A DNA stretch of 64,000 nucleotides, taken from an uncultured Prevotella sp. (GTDB taxonomy: Bacteria > Bacteroidota > Bacteroidia > Bacteroidales > Bacteroidaceae). Below are positions 19,382 through 27,732 of this stretch, one piece after another. The position numbers and the translations under genes were made by a program. Position 1 is the stretch's first letter, and every line of letters begins with the position of its first letter. The notes under the pieces were generated by a model. The model saw nothing but the letters and a program-made list of their open reading frames with translations, did no database searches and was not told the origin of the DNA. The stretch is taken from NCBI GenBank assembly GCA_900316015.1, contig ONBG01000005.1:3740-67739 (forward strand), read 5' to 3'.

Positions 19382-19410
19382 GCAAAGTTACATAATTTTT
19401 GTAACTTTGC
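19382..19410. promoter_or_regulatory. Symmetric divergent promoter: inverted -7 boxes
   Basis: GCAAAGTTAC (19382-19391) and GTAACTTTGC (19401-19410) form a perfect 10-bp inverted repeat around 9 bp. Each arm contains TAACTTTG, a TAnnTTTG -7 box: one faces nadB (19390 to 19383, 21 bp before its ATG) and one faces the membrane protein gene (19402-19409, 8 bp before its ATG). No TTTG is found at the right distance on either side. Confidence 0.6.
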
Positions 19411-19417
19411 ATCCGAT

Positions 19418-19807
19418 ATGGATAGAATTTTTCATCAGCGGTTTACATTGGCAGCCAAATGTGGCATCACCATCTTTACATTATTGCTATTTTATCTGTT
19501 TTGGAATAAATTAGCAATCATAGGGATCTTTGTGCTGATCATCTTAGTGGGGTTGATCGAAAGAGTTGTCCATACAACCTATACCTTCACGACGAGAGAA
19601 GAAGGAAGCTTTCTTGTCATTGACCACGGCAGGTTCTCTGCCAAGACTATCGTAAATGTCAAGGATATCGTTAAATGTGTTCCGATGAAGACAAATTTCG
19701 GTACTTCCCATTACCTGATGGTGCAGCATGTGTCAGGAAAGATCTTAAGCGTTCAGCCAGAAGATGACGTGTCGTTCATGGAGGAATTAAAGAAGAGGCA
19801 AGGTTAG
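19418..19807 (+). CDS. Small membrane protein with PH-like domain
   Basis: 129 residues from MDRIFHQRF; this ATG is preferred over the longer frame at 19379 because the upstream part overlaps the promoter. Two membrane helices occupy about residues 10-48 (ITIFTLLLFYLFW and AIIGIFVLIILVGL). The soluble remainder reads TYTFTTREEGSFLVIDHGRF and then KTIVNVKDIVKCVPMKTNFG, the short strands seen in bacterial PH (bPH) domains. Function is unknown. It lies 4 bp before dacB, which may be in the same transcript. With only 8 bp between the -7 box and the ATG, the mRNA is probably leaderless or has only a few leader bases. Confidence 0.65.
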   Translation: MDRIFHQRFTLAAKCGITIFTLLLFYLFWNKLAIIGIFVLIILVGLIERVVHTTYTFTTREEGSFLVIDHGRFSAKTIVNVKDIVKCVPMKTNFGTSHYLMVQHVSGKILSVQPEDDVSFMEELKKRQG

Positions 19808-19811
19808 TGTT

Positions 19812-21065
19812 ATGAAAAGATATTTGTGGATACTGCTCCTGATAGTGGCTTTGCCCTTGCAGGCGCAGGTCAATGATGAAAATATTGAAGATAAGGATGA
19901 CGATAAGGGAGATTCTGCGTTGGTCGACTCCGTCGTTGTGGACAGTGTGTCCCGACCTTGGCCGCAATCTGTACAGTATCGTCTTGACCAGCTCATGAAG
20001 AGTGATTTGCTCAAGACATCCCAATTGGGGCTGATGGTATACGACTTGGATGCGGACTCTGCGATCTATTGCTATCATGAAAAACAACTGATGAGGCCAG
20101 CATCGACAATGAAATTGATCACTGCTATCACCGCCATCGATAAATTGGGAGGGTCTTATCGATTTAAAACAGATCTCTGCTATACAGGAAAGATAGAAAA
20201 TAATACCCTGACGGGAAATGTTTATTGCGTGGGTGGCTTCGATCCTCGTTTTAATGCGGATGACATGAAAGCCTTTGTGGAAAGCCTTCATAAAATGGGC
20301 GTTGACACCATTCGGGGGAACCTGATGGCTGACAAGACCATGAAGGATTCTGCCACATTAGGAGAAGGTTGGTGTTGGGATGATGACAATCCTGTCCTTT
20401 CTCCTCTGGTGTTTAGCCGTAAGGATGTTTTCATGGAGCGGTTCAAGAAGGAACTGGAATCTGCAGGGATCGTATTGGACGTAGGAATGGGGGAAATGCG
20501 AAAGCCAGAGGATGCGTATTGTATCGTATCCAGGTTTCATACGATTGACCAGGTACTGATGAAAATGCTGAAGGAGAGTGATAACCTCTATGCAGAGGCG
20601 ATGTTTTATCAAATCGCAGCATCCACAGGAAACCGTCCGGCAACGGCTAAAAGTGGTCGTGCCGTTATCAAGCGCTTGATCAGTAAAATCGGGTTGGATC
20701 CCTCCCGCTATCGAATTGCTGATGGATCTGGGCTATCTCTTTATAATTATGTCTCCCCGGAGTTGTTGGTTAGGATGCTGAGGTATGCTTACCAGAATAA
20801 TAATATCTATCTACATTTACATCCTTCTTTGCCCATTGCCGGCGTAGACGGTACCCTTCGCAGTAGAATGAAAGGCTCCTTTACCAAGGATAATGTCCAC
20901 GCTAAGACCGGGACAGTGACTGGGATCAGTAGCTTAGCAGGCTATTGTACGGCAGCTAATGGGCATCATCTCTGTTTTGCCATTATCAACCAAGGCGTCA
21001 TGCATGGCAAGAACGGACGCATATTCCAGGATCGTGTCTGTATAACTTTGTGTAGTCCTCAATAG
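19812..21065 (+). CDS. dacB: D-alanyl-D-alanine carboxypeptidase/endopeptidase, PBP4 type
   Basis: 417 residues with a signal peptide (MKRYLWILLLIVALPLQAQ) and an acidic linker. The penicillin-binding motifs of peptidase family S13 are present: SxxK as STMK with Ser98 as nucleophile, SDN in KESDNLYAE, and KTG in VHAKTGTVTG. It cleaves the terminal D-Ala of stem peptides or the cross-links of peptidoglycan in the periplasm. The product is shorter than E. coli PBP4 (about 477), as expected if the domain inserted before SDN is small. It starts 4 bp after the PH-like gene and is followed within 6 bp by the channel gene. Confidence 0.92.
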   Translation: MKRYLWILLLIVALPLQAQVNDENIEDKDDDKGDSALVDSVVVDSVSRPWPQSVQYRLDQLMKSDLLKTSQLGLMVYDLDADSAIYCYHEKQLMRPASTMKLITAITAIDKLGGSYRFKTDLCYTGKIENNTLTGNVYCVGGFDPRFNADDMKAFVESLHKMGVDTIRGNLMADKTMKDSATLGEGWCWDDDNPVLSPLVFSRKDVFMERFKKELESAGIVLDVGMGEMRKPEDAYCIVSRFHTIDQVLMKMLKESDNLYAEAMFYQIAASTGNRPATAKSGRAVIKRLISKIGLDPSRYRIADGSGLSLYNYVSPELLVRMLRYAYQNNNIYLHLHPSLPIAGVDGTLRSRMKGSFTKDNVHAKTGTVTGISSLAGYCTAANGHHLCFAIINQGVMHGKNGRIFQDRVCITLCSPQ

Positions 21066-21071
21066 AGAAAG

Positions 21072-22238
21072 ATGGAAAAAATTCGATTATTTGTTGAACA
21101 TTTCATACAGCTATGCGGAATCAGTGGACCGGCCGTGCCCATTGTCAGACATGCGGCTTTAGCGTTGGTAGCCATTCTATTAGCAACCTTGAGTGGATTT
21201 CTGTGTCGCCATATTTTAGTGCCTCTCGCCGCCAAACTCACAAGCAAGACAGAAGCAAAGTGGGATGATGTTATCTTCAATCATAACGTTCTTATCTCTT
21301 TAAGCCGGATTATTCCTGCAATCGTGATCTGGTGGTTGTTGCCCATGGTCTTCTATCAATATCCTACTGTCAGGGAAATCCTTGCCCGAATCACGGCTGT
21401 GTACATCACGGTCATGTCTATCAAGGCATCTATTGTCTTCTTGGATGGGTTCAATGAGTTGGATAGCAAGCATCGATCAGCTACGCAGCAGTATTTTCAT
21501 TCTTTCCGTGGTGTTCTCCGTATTGTCATAATCTTTGTTGGGGTTATTATCACGGTAGCATTGATTATTGGAAAAAGTCCTATGACCTTGTTCGCAGGGT
21601 TAGGTGCTACTTCTGCCATCCTCATGCTCGTCTTCAAGGATACCATCTCAGGGTTAGTGGCAGGCATCAGGTTGACTAGCAATGACATGGTCCATAAAGG
21701 TGACTGGATCACGGTCCCGAAAGCAAACGCTAACGGATATGTTGAGGACATCTCCCTGACTACGGTAAAGATCCGGAATTTTGACAATACTATTATTACG
21801 GTTACTCCCCAAACTTTAGTGGAGGATTCTTTCCAAAATTGGATTGGAATGCAGGAGAGCGATGGAAGGAGGGTGAAAAGAATCGTCTATTTTGATTTCA
21901 GGAGTGTTAAGGTTGCTGACTCAGCATTGAAGAAACATCTTATGGATATTAACTATTTCCAAGAGAAAGACTTAGAGGGTGAGCAAATTAACATGTCGCT
22001 TTTCCGTACTTACATCGAGATGTATTTAACCAAGCGCGATGACGTCAACCATAACATGACTCTGATGGTACGGCAGTTGGAGGCTACGACCACTGGCCTG
22101 CCCATCGAATTCTATTTCTTTCTGAAAGATAAGGTATGGATAGAATACGAGCATCACTTGGCAGATATCATGGAACGGATTTATGCAATTGCTCCGGAGT
22201 TCGGATTAACCATTTACCAGCAATATCCAGAACAGTGA
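21072..22238 (+). CDS. MscS-family mechanosensitive channel (YbdG-like)
   Basis: 388 residues. There are five likely membrane helices: 30-50, about 75-95, 104-122, 145-170 and a pore helix near 180-205 (LFAGLGATSAILMLVFKDTISGLVAG). The MscS beta domain follows, with GDWITVPKANANGYVEDIS and TTVKIRNFDNTIITVTPQTL. The size and arrangement resemble YbdG and similar medium-length MscS proteins. It would release solutes on hypo-osmotic shock. Its TGA overlaps the ATG of mutY (TGATG at 22236-22240), so the two are translationally coupled. Confidence 0.9.
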   Translation: MEKIRLFVEHFIQLCGISGPAVPIVRHAALALVAILLATLSGFLCRHILVPLAAKLTSKTEAKWDDVIFNHNVLISLSRIIPAIVIWWLLPMVFYQYPTVREILARITAVYITVMSIKASIVFLDGFNELDSKHRSATQQYFHSFRGVLRIVIIFVGVIITVALIIGKSPMTLFAGLGATSAILMLVFKDTISGLVAGIRLTSNDMVHKGDWITVPKANANGYVEDISLTTVKIRNFDNTIITVTPQTLVEDSFQNWIGMQESDGRRVKRIVYFDFRSVKVADSALKKHLMDINYFQEKDLEGEQINMSLFRTYIEMYLTKRDDVNHNMTLMVRQLEATTTGLPIEFYFFLKDKVWIEYEHHLADIMERIYAIAPEFGLTIYQQYPEQ

Positions 22239-23230
22239 TGCAACCTTTTGCCCATATTCTTCTGACATGGTTTGCCGAGAATGGGAGAGAGCTACCCTGG
22301 AGGCAGACAAAAGATCCTTATGCGATATGGTTGAGTGAGGTGATCATGCAGCAGACCCGAATCACGCAGGGATGGACATACTGGGAAAGGTTTATGCAAC
22401 ATTTCCCTACAGTTGACGACTTGGCAGCAGCTACCGAAGATGAGGTGCTTAGACTATGGCAGGGATTGGGCTATTATAGTCGTGCCAGAAATTTACATGC
22501 TGCAGCCAAACAGGTTGTCCAACAGGGGCATTTCCCGAATACCCTGGAAGGCATACGGCAACTTAAAGGTGTAGGTGATTATACGGCAGCAGCAATTGCC
22601 TCTATAGCCTTTGACATTCCTGCTGCTGTCGTAGATGGGAACGTATATCGGGTTTTGGCCAGGTATTTTGGCATCGATACTCCAATTAATTCTACGGTGG
22701 GTAAAAAGCAATTTGCGATTTTGGCTCAGCAACTTCTCCCAGAAAAGAATGCTTCGGCATATAATCAGGCGATTATGGACTTTGGAGCGATCCAATGCAC
22801 TCCTGTATCTCCTAAATGTTTGATTTGTCCCTTCCTTGGTAGTTGTGAAGCACTCCGCCAAGGGAAAGTCGGGTTGTTGCCTGTGAAAATCAAAAGCCTG
22901 AAGGTGAAGACCATCAATCTTTCTTATGTGTATATAAGATATCAAAAAGAGACTGCCATTCGGCGTCGCCATGCAGGAGAGTTGTGGCAAGGACTATGGG
23001 ACCTTCCCTTGATGGCAGACATGCCTGAGCAGATCCGTGGAAAAGCCACCTTATGGAGGAAAGGCATCAAGCATGTACTCACCCATAGAATTATCTTAGC
23101 AGACTTTTATCTGCTGACAGCTACGGAACGCCCTTCTTTACCTGATGACTTTATTTGGATTAGAGAAGATCAATTGGATGATTATGGGAAATCGCGCCTT
23201 ATTGAGCGCTTGCTTGATTCTTTGGATTGA
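22238..23230 (+). CDS. mutY: A/G-specific adenine DNA glycosylase
   Basis: 330 residues. The start at 22238 overlaps the previous stop; the longer frame only adds antisense-like residues from the channel gene. The helix-hairpin-helix motif (LKGVGDYTAAAIASIAF) with the catalytic Asp in the following VVDGN, and the [4Fe-4S] cysteines spaced C-x6-C-x2-C-x5-C (CTPVSPKCLICPFLGSC), are both present. The C-terminal part, about 230-330, is the NUDIX-like domain that reads 8-oxoG. MutY removes A mispaired with 8-oxoG. Its 3' end overlaps the convergent lipoprotein gene by 32 bp. Confidence 0.95.
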   Translation: MQPFAHILLTWFAENGRELPWRQTKDPYAIWLSEVIMQQTRITQGWTYWERFMQHFPTVDDLAAATEDEVLRLWQGLGYYSRARNLHAAAKQVVQQGHFPNTLEGIRQLKGVGDYTAAAIASIAFDIPAAVVDGNVYRVLARYFGIDTPINSTVGKKQFAILAQQLLPEKNASAYNQAIMDFGAIQCTPVSPKCLICPFLGSCEALRQGKVGLLPVKIKSLKVKTINLSYVYIRYQKETAIRRRHAGELWQGLWDLPLMADMPEQIRGKATLWRKGIKHVLTHRIILADFYLLTATERPSLPDDFIWIREDQLDDYGKSRLIERLLDSLD

Positions 23231-23621
23231 CTTGAATAACTTTGTTTACAAGAGAGTCTCCTGAATCCCTGGCATAAAAGGAGATCTTGACGACGTTGCC
23301 AATCTCTGCACTTCCAGAGACCTTGATGTGTCTTGTTTTATGGTATGAGAATGTATCTCGATGGGATGGATATGAGATCAACTGAAGTTGATCTTGTGTG
23401 GATCTTTCTCCAACTATGAAGATATCTGCACTATCCTTGACAAGGGCAGCAGCCTTTGCCTTTTTCTTGGCGGCGAGGTGGGCACTTGCCGTATCACTCC
23501 AAATGTCATACTCACTCGCAGCGACTGTATCTCCTAACTCTTGGCGAGGTGCCATCTTGCAGGAAGTACTGACCCCCAGTGTGGCAATGATCATCATGGA
23601 AAATAACAGTATCTTCTTCAT
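23199..23621 (-). CDS. Hypothetical lipoprotein
   Basis: 140 residues with a lipoprotein signal peptide (MKKILLFSMMIIATLGVSTSC, lipid on Cys21). The mature part has an Ala/Lys-rich stretch (AAKKKAKAAALVK) and then a region that may form beta strands (KHIKVSGSAEIGNVVKISFYARD is broken here into its visible core, IGNVVKISFYARDSG). No family is recognised. It is attached to the inner leaflet of the outer membrane or to the inner membrane. Its 5' end lies just after a terminator hairpin of the upstream dehydrogenase operon on the same strand, and its 3' end overlaps mutY by 32 bp. Confidence 0.65.
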   Translation of the reverse strand: MKKILLFSMMIIATLGVSTSCKMAPRQELGDTVAASEYDIWSDTASAHLAAKKKAKAAALVKDSADIFIVGERSTQDQLQLISYPSHRDTFSYHKTRHIKVSGSAEIGNVVKISFYARDSGDSLVNKVIQVNPKNQASAQ

Positions 23622-23638
23622 CTCAAATTAGAAAAGGC

Positions 23639-23669
23639 CAGGGCACATCAGCATGATCGATGCGCCCTG
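23639..23669 (-). terminator. Hairpin terminator of the etfBA-dehydrogenase operon
   Basis: The arms CAGGGCACATC (23639-23649) and GATGCGCCCTG (23659-23669) pair over 11 bp with one A-C mismatch around a 9-nt loop. Read on the minus strand the hairpin follows the dehydrogenase stop at 23683 by 13 bp and is followed by GGCCTTTTCTAATTT, a T-rich tail. It lies 18 bp before the lipoprotein start, so read-through or a promoter inside it would be needed to express that gene. Confidence 0.6.
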
Positions 23670-23682
23670 TCTATTTGATTTA

Positions 23683-25413
23683 TTAATTTTCAGAAGAGTC
23701 TTCTTCTTCCGCCGCACGGAAAGCAGACAGATTCTCGGCAATAAAGCTCTTTACATAAGCACTCTTGCCATAGACCTCTTCTTCTGCATGGTGAACATAC
23801 ACTTGTGCACTCTTAGCGAAAAGCTCGGGAGCATGGGTCGCATCATCAAGGATAAGAAGACTCATGATGATGTCTGCCGTCATATCGTAGAGCCGGCGAG
23901 CTAGGAAGTCGTGCATCTCCTGATTATTAGCCTCCTTAACGTATTCTACAGACTGTTCATAGAGTTTCGTCATCTCTTCGACACGCACTTTCAATGGCTT
24001 GAGCTCATCAGCAACCTCTTCCTGGAGCATTTCCTTGATAATGCCAAGATAAGTACCGTTAGTGATATACCTTACTGCAGCCACGACTTGCAGCTGTGTA
24101 GTACCCTCGTAAATAGAGAAGATGCGGGCATCACGGTAGAGTCGCTGGCTCTTGTACTCCATGATAAAGCCTGAACCGCCATGGATGCTGATTGCGTCAT
24201 AAGCGTTCTGATTGGCATATTCTGAGTTCATGCCTTTTGCCAAAGGAGTGAAGGCATCAGCTAATCTGCTGTATTTCTTCATCTCCTGACGTTCCTCTAC
24301 AGTGAGCTTCCGATCGCGTTGGATATCTTCCAATGCCTTATAAATGTCAACATAGCGAGCTGTCTGATATAGCAGAGAGCGACCAGCATCTAGTTTCGCC
24401 TTCATCCGGCTGAGCATGTCATACACTGCAGGGAATGTGATGATCTTCTTTCCAAACTGTTGGCGCTCTTTTGCATAGGCAAGGCCCTCGTTATAGGCTT
24501 CCTGCTCCACTCCGACACTCTGTGCGGCAATCCCTAAACGTGCGCCATTCATCAAGGCCATCACATATTTGATCAGTCCGAGCCGTTGGCTTCCGCAGAG
24601 TTCAGCCTTGGCGTTCTTGAATACAAGCTCACAAGTAGGCGAACCGTGGATACCAAGCTTGTTCTCGATATGGCGTACGGTGACCCCACCGTCCTGCTTG
24701 TCATAAATAAACATAGAAAGACCACGACCATCGCGCGTGCCTTCTTCTGAACGAGCCAAGACCAGATGAATGTCAGAGTCTCCATTCGTGATAAAGCGCT
24801 TTACTCCATTCAGTCTCCAAGTACCGTCTGGGTCTTGGGTAGCCTTTAGCATGACACGCTGTAGGTCAGATCCGGCATCAGGTTCGGTAAGGTCCATAGA
24901 CATGGTCTCTCCTGCGCATACACGTGGGATGTATTTCGCGCGTTGCTCTTCAGAGCCAAATTCATACAGCGTATCAATACAACTCTGCAGTGACCATACA
25001 TTCTGGAATCCTGCATCAGCCGCAGAAATGATCTCTGATGCCATTGAGAAGATAATGTTCGGTATGTTCAAACCGCCATACTGGCGAGGCATTGAGATCC
25101 CATGAAGCCCTGCCTTGCGGGTAGCATCCAAGTTCTCGAAAGTTTTGCTGGCATAGATCATACGACCGTTTTCCAGATGCGGGCCCTCTAAGTCCACACT
25201 CTCGGAGTTGGGCTCAATAATGTTAGCTGCCACATCCCCGGTTATATCCAACAGGCACTTGTAGTTTTCGATGGCATCCTCATAATCAACAGGAGCATCT
25301 GCAAACTTGTCCTTATCCGCATAATTCCTTTCCTTCAAGTCAACGATCCTCTTCATCAGAGGATGATTCAAGTGGAATGCAATCTCAGGATGATCTGTAT
25401 AATAATTTGCCAT
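23683..25413 (-). CDS. Acyl-CoA dehydrogenase
   Basis: 576 residues, longer than the usual 380 because of an extra N-terminal segment and a C-terminal helical part (about 440-576). The middle has the acyl-CoA dehydrogenase core: AGETMSMDLTEPDAGSDLQ (FAD and substrate loop), RRLNGVKRFITNGD-like residues, and YRDARIFSIYEGTTQLQ with the catalytic Glu in YEG. It passes electrons from acyl-CoA to the electron-transfer flavoprotein encoded next to it (etfA starts 3 bp upstream). Long two-part dehydrogenases of this type occur with EtfAB in Bacteroidota; in an anaerobe the reverse reaction (enoyl-CoA reduction) is also possible. Substrate cannot be read from the sequence. Confidence 0.9.
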   Translation of the reverse strand: MANYYTDHPEIAFHLNHPLMKRIVDLKERNYADKDKFADAPVDYEDAIENYKCLLDITGDVAANIIEPNSESVDLEGPHLENGRMIYASKTFENLDATRKAGLHGISMPRQYGGLNIPNIIFSMASEIISAADAGFQNVWSLQSCIDTLYEFGSEEQRAKYIPRVCAGETMSMDLTEPDAGSDLQRVMLKATQDPDGTWRLNGVKRFITNGDSDIHLVLARSEEGTRDGRGLSMFIYDKQDGGVTVRHIENKLGIHGSPTCELVFKNAKAELCGSQRLGLIKYVMALMNGARLGIAAQSVGVEQEAYNEGLAYAKERQQFGKKIITFPAVYDMLSRMKAKLDAGRSLLYQTARYVDIYKALEDIQRDRKLTVEERQEMKKYSRLADAFTPLAKGMNSEYANQNAYDAISIHGGSGFIMEYKSQRLYRDARIFSIYEGTTQLQVVAAVRYITNGTYLGIIKEMLQEEVADELKPLKVRVEEMTKLYEQSVEYVKEANNQEMHDFLARRLYDMTADIIMSLLILDDATHAPELFAKSAQVYVHHAEEEVYGKSAYVKSFIAENLSAFRAAEEEDSSEN

Positions 25414-25416
25414 GAT

Positions 25417-26439
25417 TTATTTCGAATTTTGTTTGTAATACTTAATAAGCTTCGGTACAACATCCTCAACGGTCCCTACGATCACATAGTCTGCAATCTT
25501 GTTGATGGGTGCGTCCGGATCATTGTTGATGGATATGATGATACCTGCGTCCTGCATACCTGCAATATGCTGGATCTGCCCGGAGATACCGCAGGCAATG
25601 TAAACCTTCGGATGGACGGTTACACCGGTCTGCCCAATTTGGCGATCGTGGTCGACCCACCCCGCATCCACTGCGGCACGGCTGGCGCCCACCTCTCCAT
25701 GCAGCTCTTTTGCCAACTGAAAGAGCATGTCAAAGCCTTCCTTGCTGCCCATGCCATATCCACCGGCTACAACAATGGCAGATCCCTTGAGGTTGTTCTT
25801 GGCAGCTTCAACATGCCGGTCGATGACCTGAACGACATAATCGGTGTCAGGGACGTATTTTGCCACTTCGGGATAAACTACCTCACCTTTTGCTTTGCCC
25901 TCATAGAGTGCCTTCTGCATGACACCGCTACGTACGGTTGCCATCTGTGGGCGGTGATCTGGGTTAACAATGGTTGCTACGATATTCCCACCGAAAGCCG
26001 GACGAATTTGGTATAGTAATTGATCATAATGCTTGCCCGTCTTCTTGTCATCATAATCTCCAATCTCCAACTGTGTACAGTCAGCAGTCAGACCGGAAGT
26101 CAGCGAAGAGGATACACGCGGACCAAGGTCACGACCAATCACGGTGGCACCCATCAATGCAATCTGTGGCTTTTCTTCTTTGAAGAGATTCACTAAGATA
26201 TCTGTGTGAGGTGCAGATGTATAGGGGAAGAGTCCCGTTGCATCGAATACGAACAATTTATCTACGCCATAAGGAAGAATCTGGTCTTCTACCTTGCCTT
26301 TAATGCCAGTGCCTGCCACAACAGCGTCTAACTCGACACCTAATTGATTGGCAAGCTTACGACCTTTTGTAAGCAACTCCTGAGACACTTCGGCAACAGT
26401 AGTGCCTTCAATCTCGCAATATACAAATACGTTATTCAT
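25417..26439 (-). CDS. etfA: Electron-transfer flavoprotein alpha subunit
   Basis: 340 residues. The C-terminal FAD domain carries the ETF-alpha signature: GISGQIQHIAGMQDAGIIIS followed by NNDPDAPINKIADYVIVGT. The N-terminal part is the alpha/beta domain (NNVFVYCEIEGTTVAEVSQE). It forms the FAD-binding heterodimer with EtfB and carries electrons from the dehydrogenase encoded 3 bp downstream. The order etfB-etfA-dehydrogenase on one strand shows one operon; the 94 bp between etfB and etfA contain no gene. Confidence 0.95.
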   Translation of the reverse strand: MNNVFVYCEIEGTTVAEVSQELLTKGRKLANQLGVELDAVVAGTGIKGKVEDQILPYGVDKLFVFDATGLFPYTSAPHTDILVNLFKEEKPQIALMGATVIGRDLGPRVSSSLTSGLTADCTQLEIGDYDDKKTGKHYDQLLYQIRPAFGGNIVATIVNPDHRPQMATVRSGVMQKALYEGKAKGEVVYPEVAKYVPDTDYVVQVIDRHVEAAKNNLKGSAIVVAGGYGMGSKEGFDMLFQLAKELHGEVGASRAAVDAGWVDHDRQIGQTGVTVHPKVYIACGISGQIQHIAGMQDAGIIISINNDPDAPINKIADYVIVGTVEDVVPKLIKYYKQNSK

Positions 26440-26533
26440 GAAAACTTCATTTTATCGATTCCTTCTTCACATTGGCAGGTAAGGCATGCTTCCTTCCCAA
26501 GACCAATTGCTATTAGGAAATCAGTTGATAAGC

Positions 26534-27403
26534 TTAACCAATAATCTTTTCATCAATTAATTCCTTCACGAGTCCCTCAACATCTGCATCAGAACTGGTG
26601 AGTGTCTTGTTTTCCTTTGCTTGGAAGACAATATTCTGCACGGCTTTTACCTTGGTAGGTGATCCGCTCAACCCACATTGACTGGCATCTCCATCCACGT
26701 CAGCTACGCTCCATTGGTTTAATGTTAGGTAAGGACGCTCATTGTATAGCTCCTTTCGAGGATCATCTGCTTTACGCTCCATCGGGCAGGTAGCATATTT
26801 GTATTTCATGACGAGCTTGGCATTGCATGGTCGGCAAGGAGCTGCTGACCCATTTACCGTAATGACCACAGGCAGTGGGGCTACTACGGTTTCTACTCCA
26901 CCATCGATATGGCGCCGGATAGTAGCTTTCCCGTCTTCTACTTTCAGAATCTCTTCGGCATAGGTAACCTGGTTCAGTCCCAGCTTTTGGGCAACTTGAG
27001 GACCTACCTGTGCAGTATCGCCATCAATGGCTTGGCGACCACCGATAACAATATCTACATCTCCAATTTTCTTGATAGCAGTTGCAAGGGCATAAGATGT
27101 TGCTAAGGTGTCAGCCCCGGCAAAAAGACGGTCTGTCAACAGCCATCCTGTATCTGCGCCACGATAGAGACCTTGGCGGATAATTTCTCCTGCACGTGGA
27201 GGACCCATCGTGAGAACACCTACGGTAGAACCTGGGTTCTGCTCTTTCAGGCGAAGAGCCTGCTCCAGGGCGTTCAAGTCTTCTGGATTGAAGATTGCAG
27301 GCAGGGCCGCACGGTTCACGGTTCCCTCAGCGGTCATCGCGTCCTTGCCTACATTTCTTGTGTCAGGTACTTGCTTGGCAAGTACAACAATTTTCAAACT
27401 CAT
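26534..27403 (-). CDS. etfB: Electron-transfer flavoprotein beta subunit
   Basis: 289 residues starting MSLKIVVLAKQVPDTRNVG, a normal ETF-beta opening, then FNPEDLNALEQALRLKE and DVDIVIGGRQAIDGDTAQVGP, which belong to the family AMP/nucleotide-binding fold. It pairs with EtfA. It is the first gene of the operon and is read from a good Bacteroidota promoter about 30 bp upstream. Whether this ETF is of the electron-bifurcating type cannot be decided by eye. Confidence 0.95.
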   Translation of the reverse strand: MSLKIVVLAKQVPDTRNVGKDAMTAEGTVNRAALPAIFNPEDLNALEQALRLKEQNPGSTVGVLTMGPPRAGEIIRQGLYRGADTGWLLTDRLFAGADTLATSYALATAIKKIGDVDIVIGGRQAIDGDTAQVGPQVAQKLGLNQVTYAEEILKVEDGKATIRRHIDGGVETVVAPLPVVITVNGSAAPCRPCNAKLVMKYKYATCPMERKADDPRKELYNERPYLTLNQWSVADVDGDASQCGLSGSPTKVKAVQNIVFQAKENKTLTSSDADVEGLVKELIDEKIIG

Positions 27404-27432
27404 AATAAAATAGTATTGTGAAATATTGGTGG

Positions 27433-27463
27433 CAAAATTACAAACTTTTTACTTTGTGGCAAA
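27433..27463 (-). promoter_or_regulatory. Promoter of the etfBA-dehydrogenase operon
   Basis: On the minus strand, TTTG (27463-27460) is followed after 19 bp by TAATTTTG (27440-27433), an exact Bacteroidota -33/-7 pair. The start codon of etfB is at 27403, leaving a leader of roughly 25 nt. Confidence 0.75.
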
Positions 27464-27480
27464 ATAAATGGTTCTAAAAA

Positions 27481-27525
27481 TGCACAAATGATATTGAAAT
27501 GCGCACATATCCAGCTATTTGTGCA
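27481..27525. promoter_or_regulatory. 9-bp inverted repeat upstream of the first SusC gene
   Basis: TGCACAAAT (27481-27489) and ATTTGTGCA (27517-27525) are perfect complements separated by 27 bp. Such spacing could bind a regulator or form a long hairpin. It lies about 210 bp before the SusC start. Confidence 0.4.
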
Positions 27526-27556
27526 ATTTCTGATGGAGATAGCAATAGTTCTTTGA

Positions 27557-27573
27557 AGCCATGCGTCATGGCT
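27557..27573. promoter_or_regulatory. 7-3-7 palindrome upstream of the first SusC gene
   Basis: AGCCATG-CGT-CATGGCT is a perfect 7-bp palindrome around 3 bp, 160 bp before the SusC start. It is a candidate operator; no regulator is identified. Confidence 0.4.
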
Positions 27574-27732
27574 GTTGCATAGCCAACTTCTACATTGTTA
27601 ATGTGCTTACCTACAAGATAGCATCTTGAAAGATTTTCTAAAAAATGTTTCTATTCCTTGTGCGTTATTCTCCATCAAACTTCCATACGAGTAGAGATCG
27701 TTAGACATTTATTAATAACAAACCATTTATCC

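Larger units (their letters stand above)
27404..27732. other. Divergent intergenic region between etfB and the first SusC gene
   Basis: This 329-bp stretch holds no gene. It contains the etfB promoter on the minus strand and two perfect inverted repeats on the SusC side, listed separately. No TAnnTTTG box with a matched -33 element is seen for the SusC gene, which fits control by an alternative (ECF) sigma factor. Confidence 0.6.
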
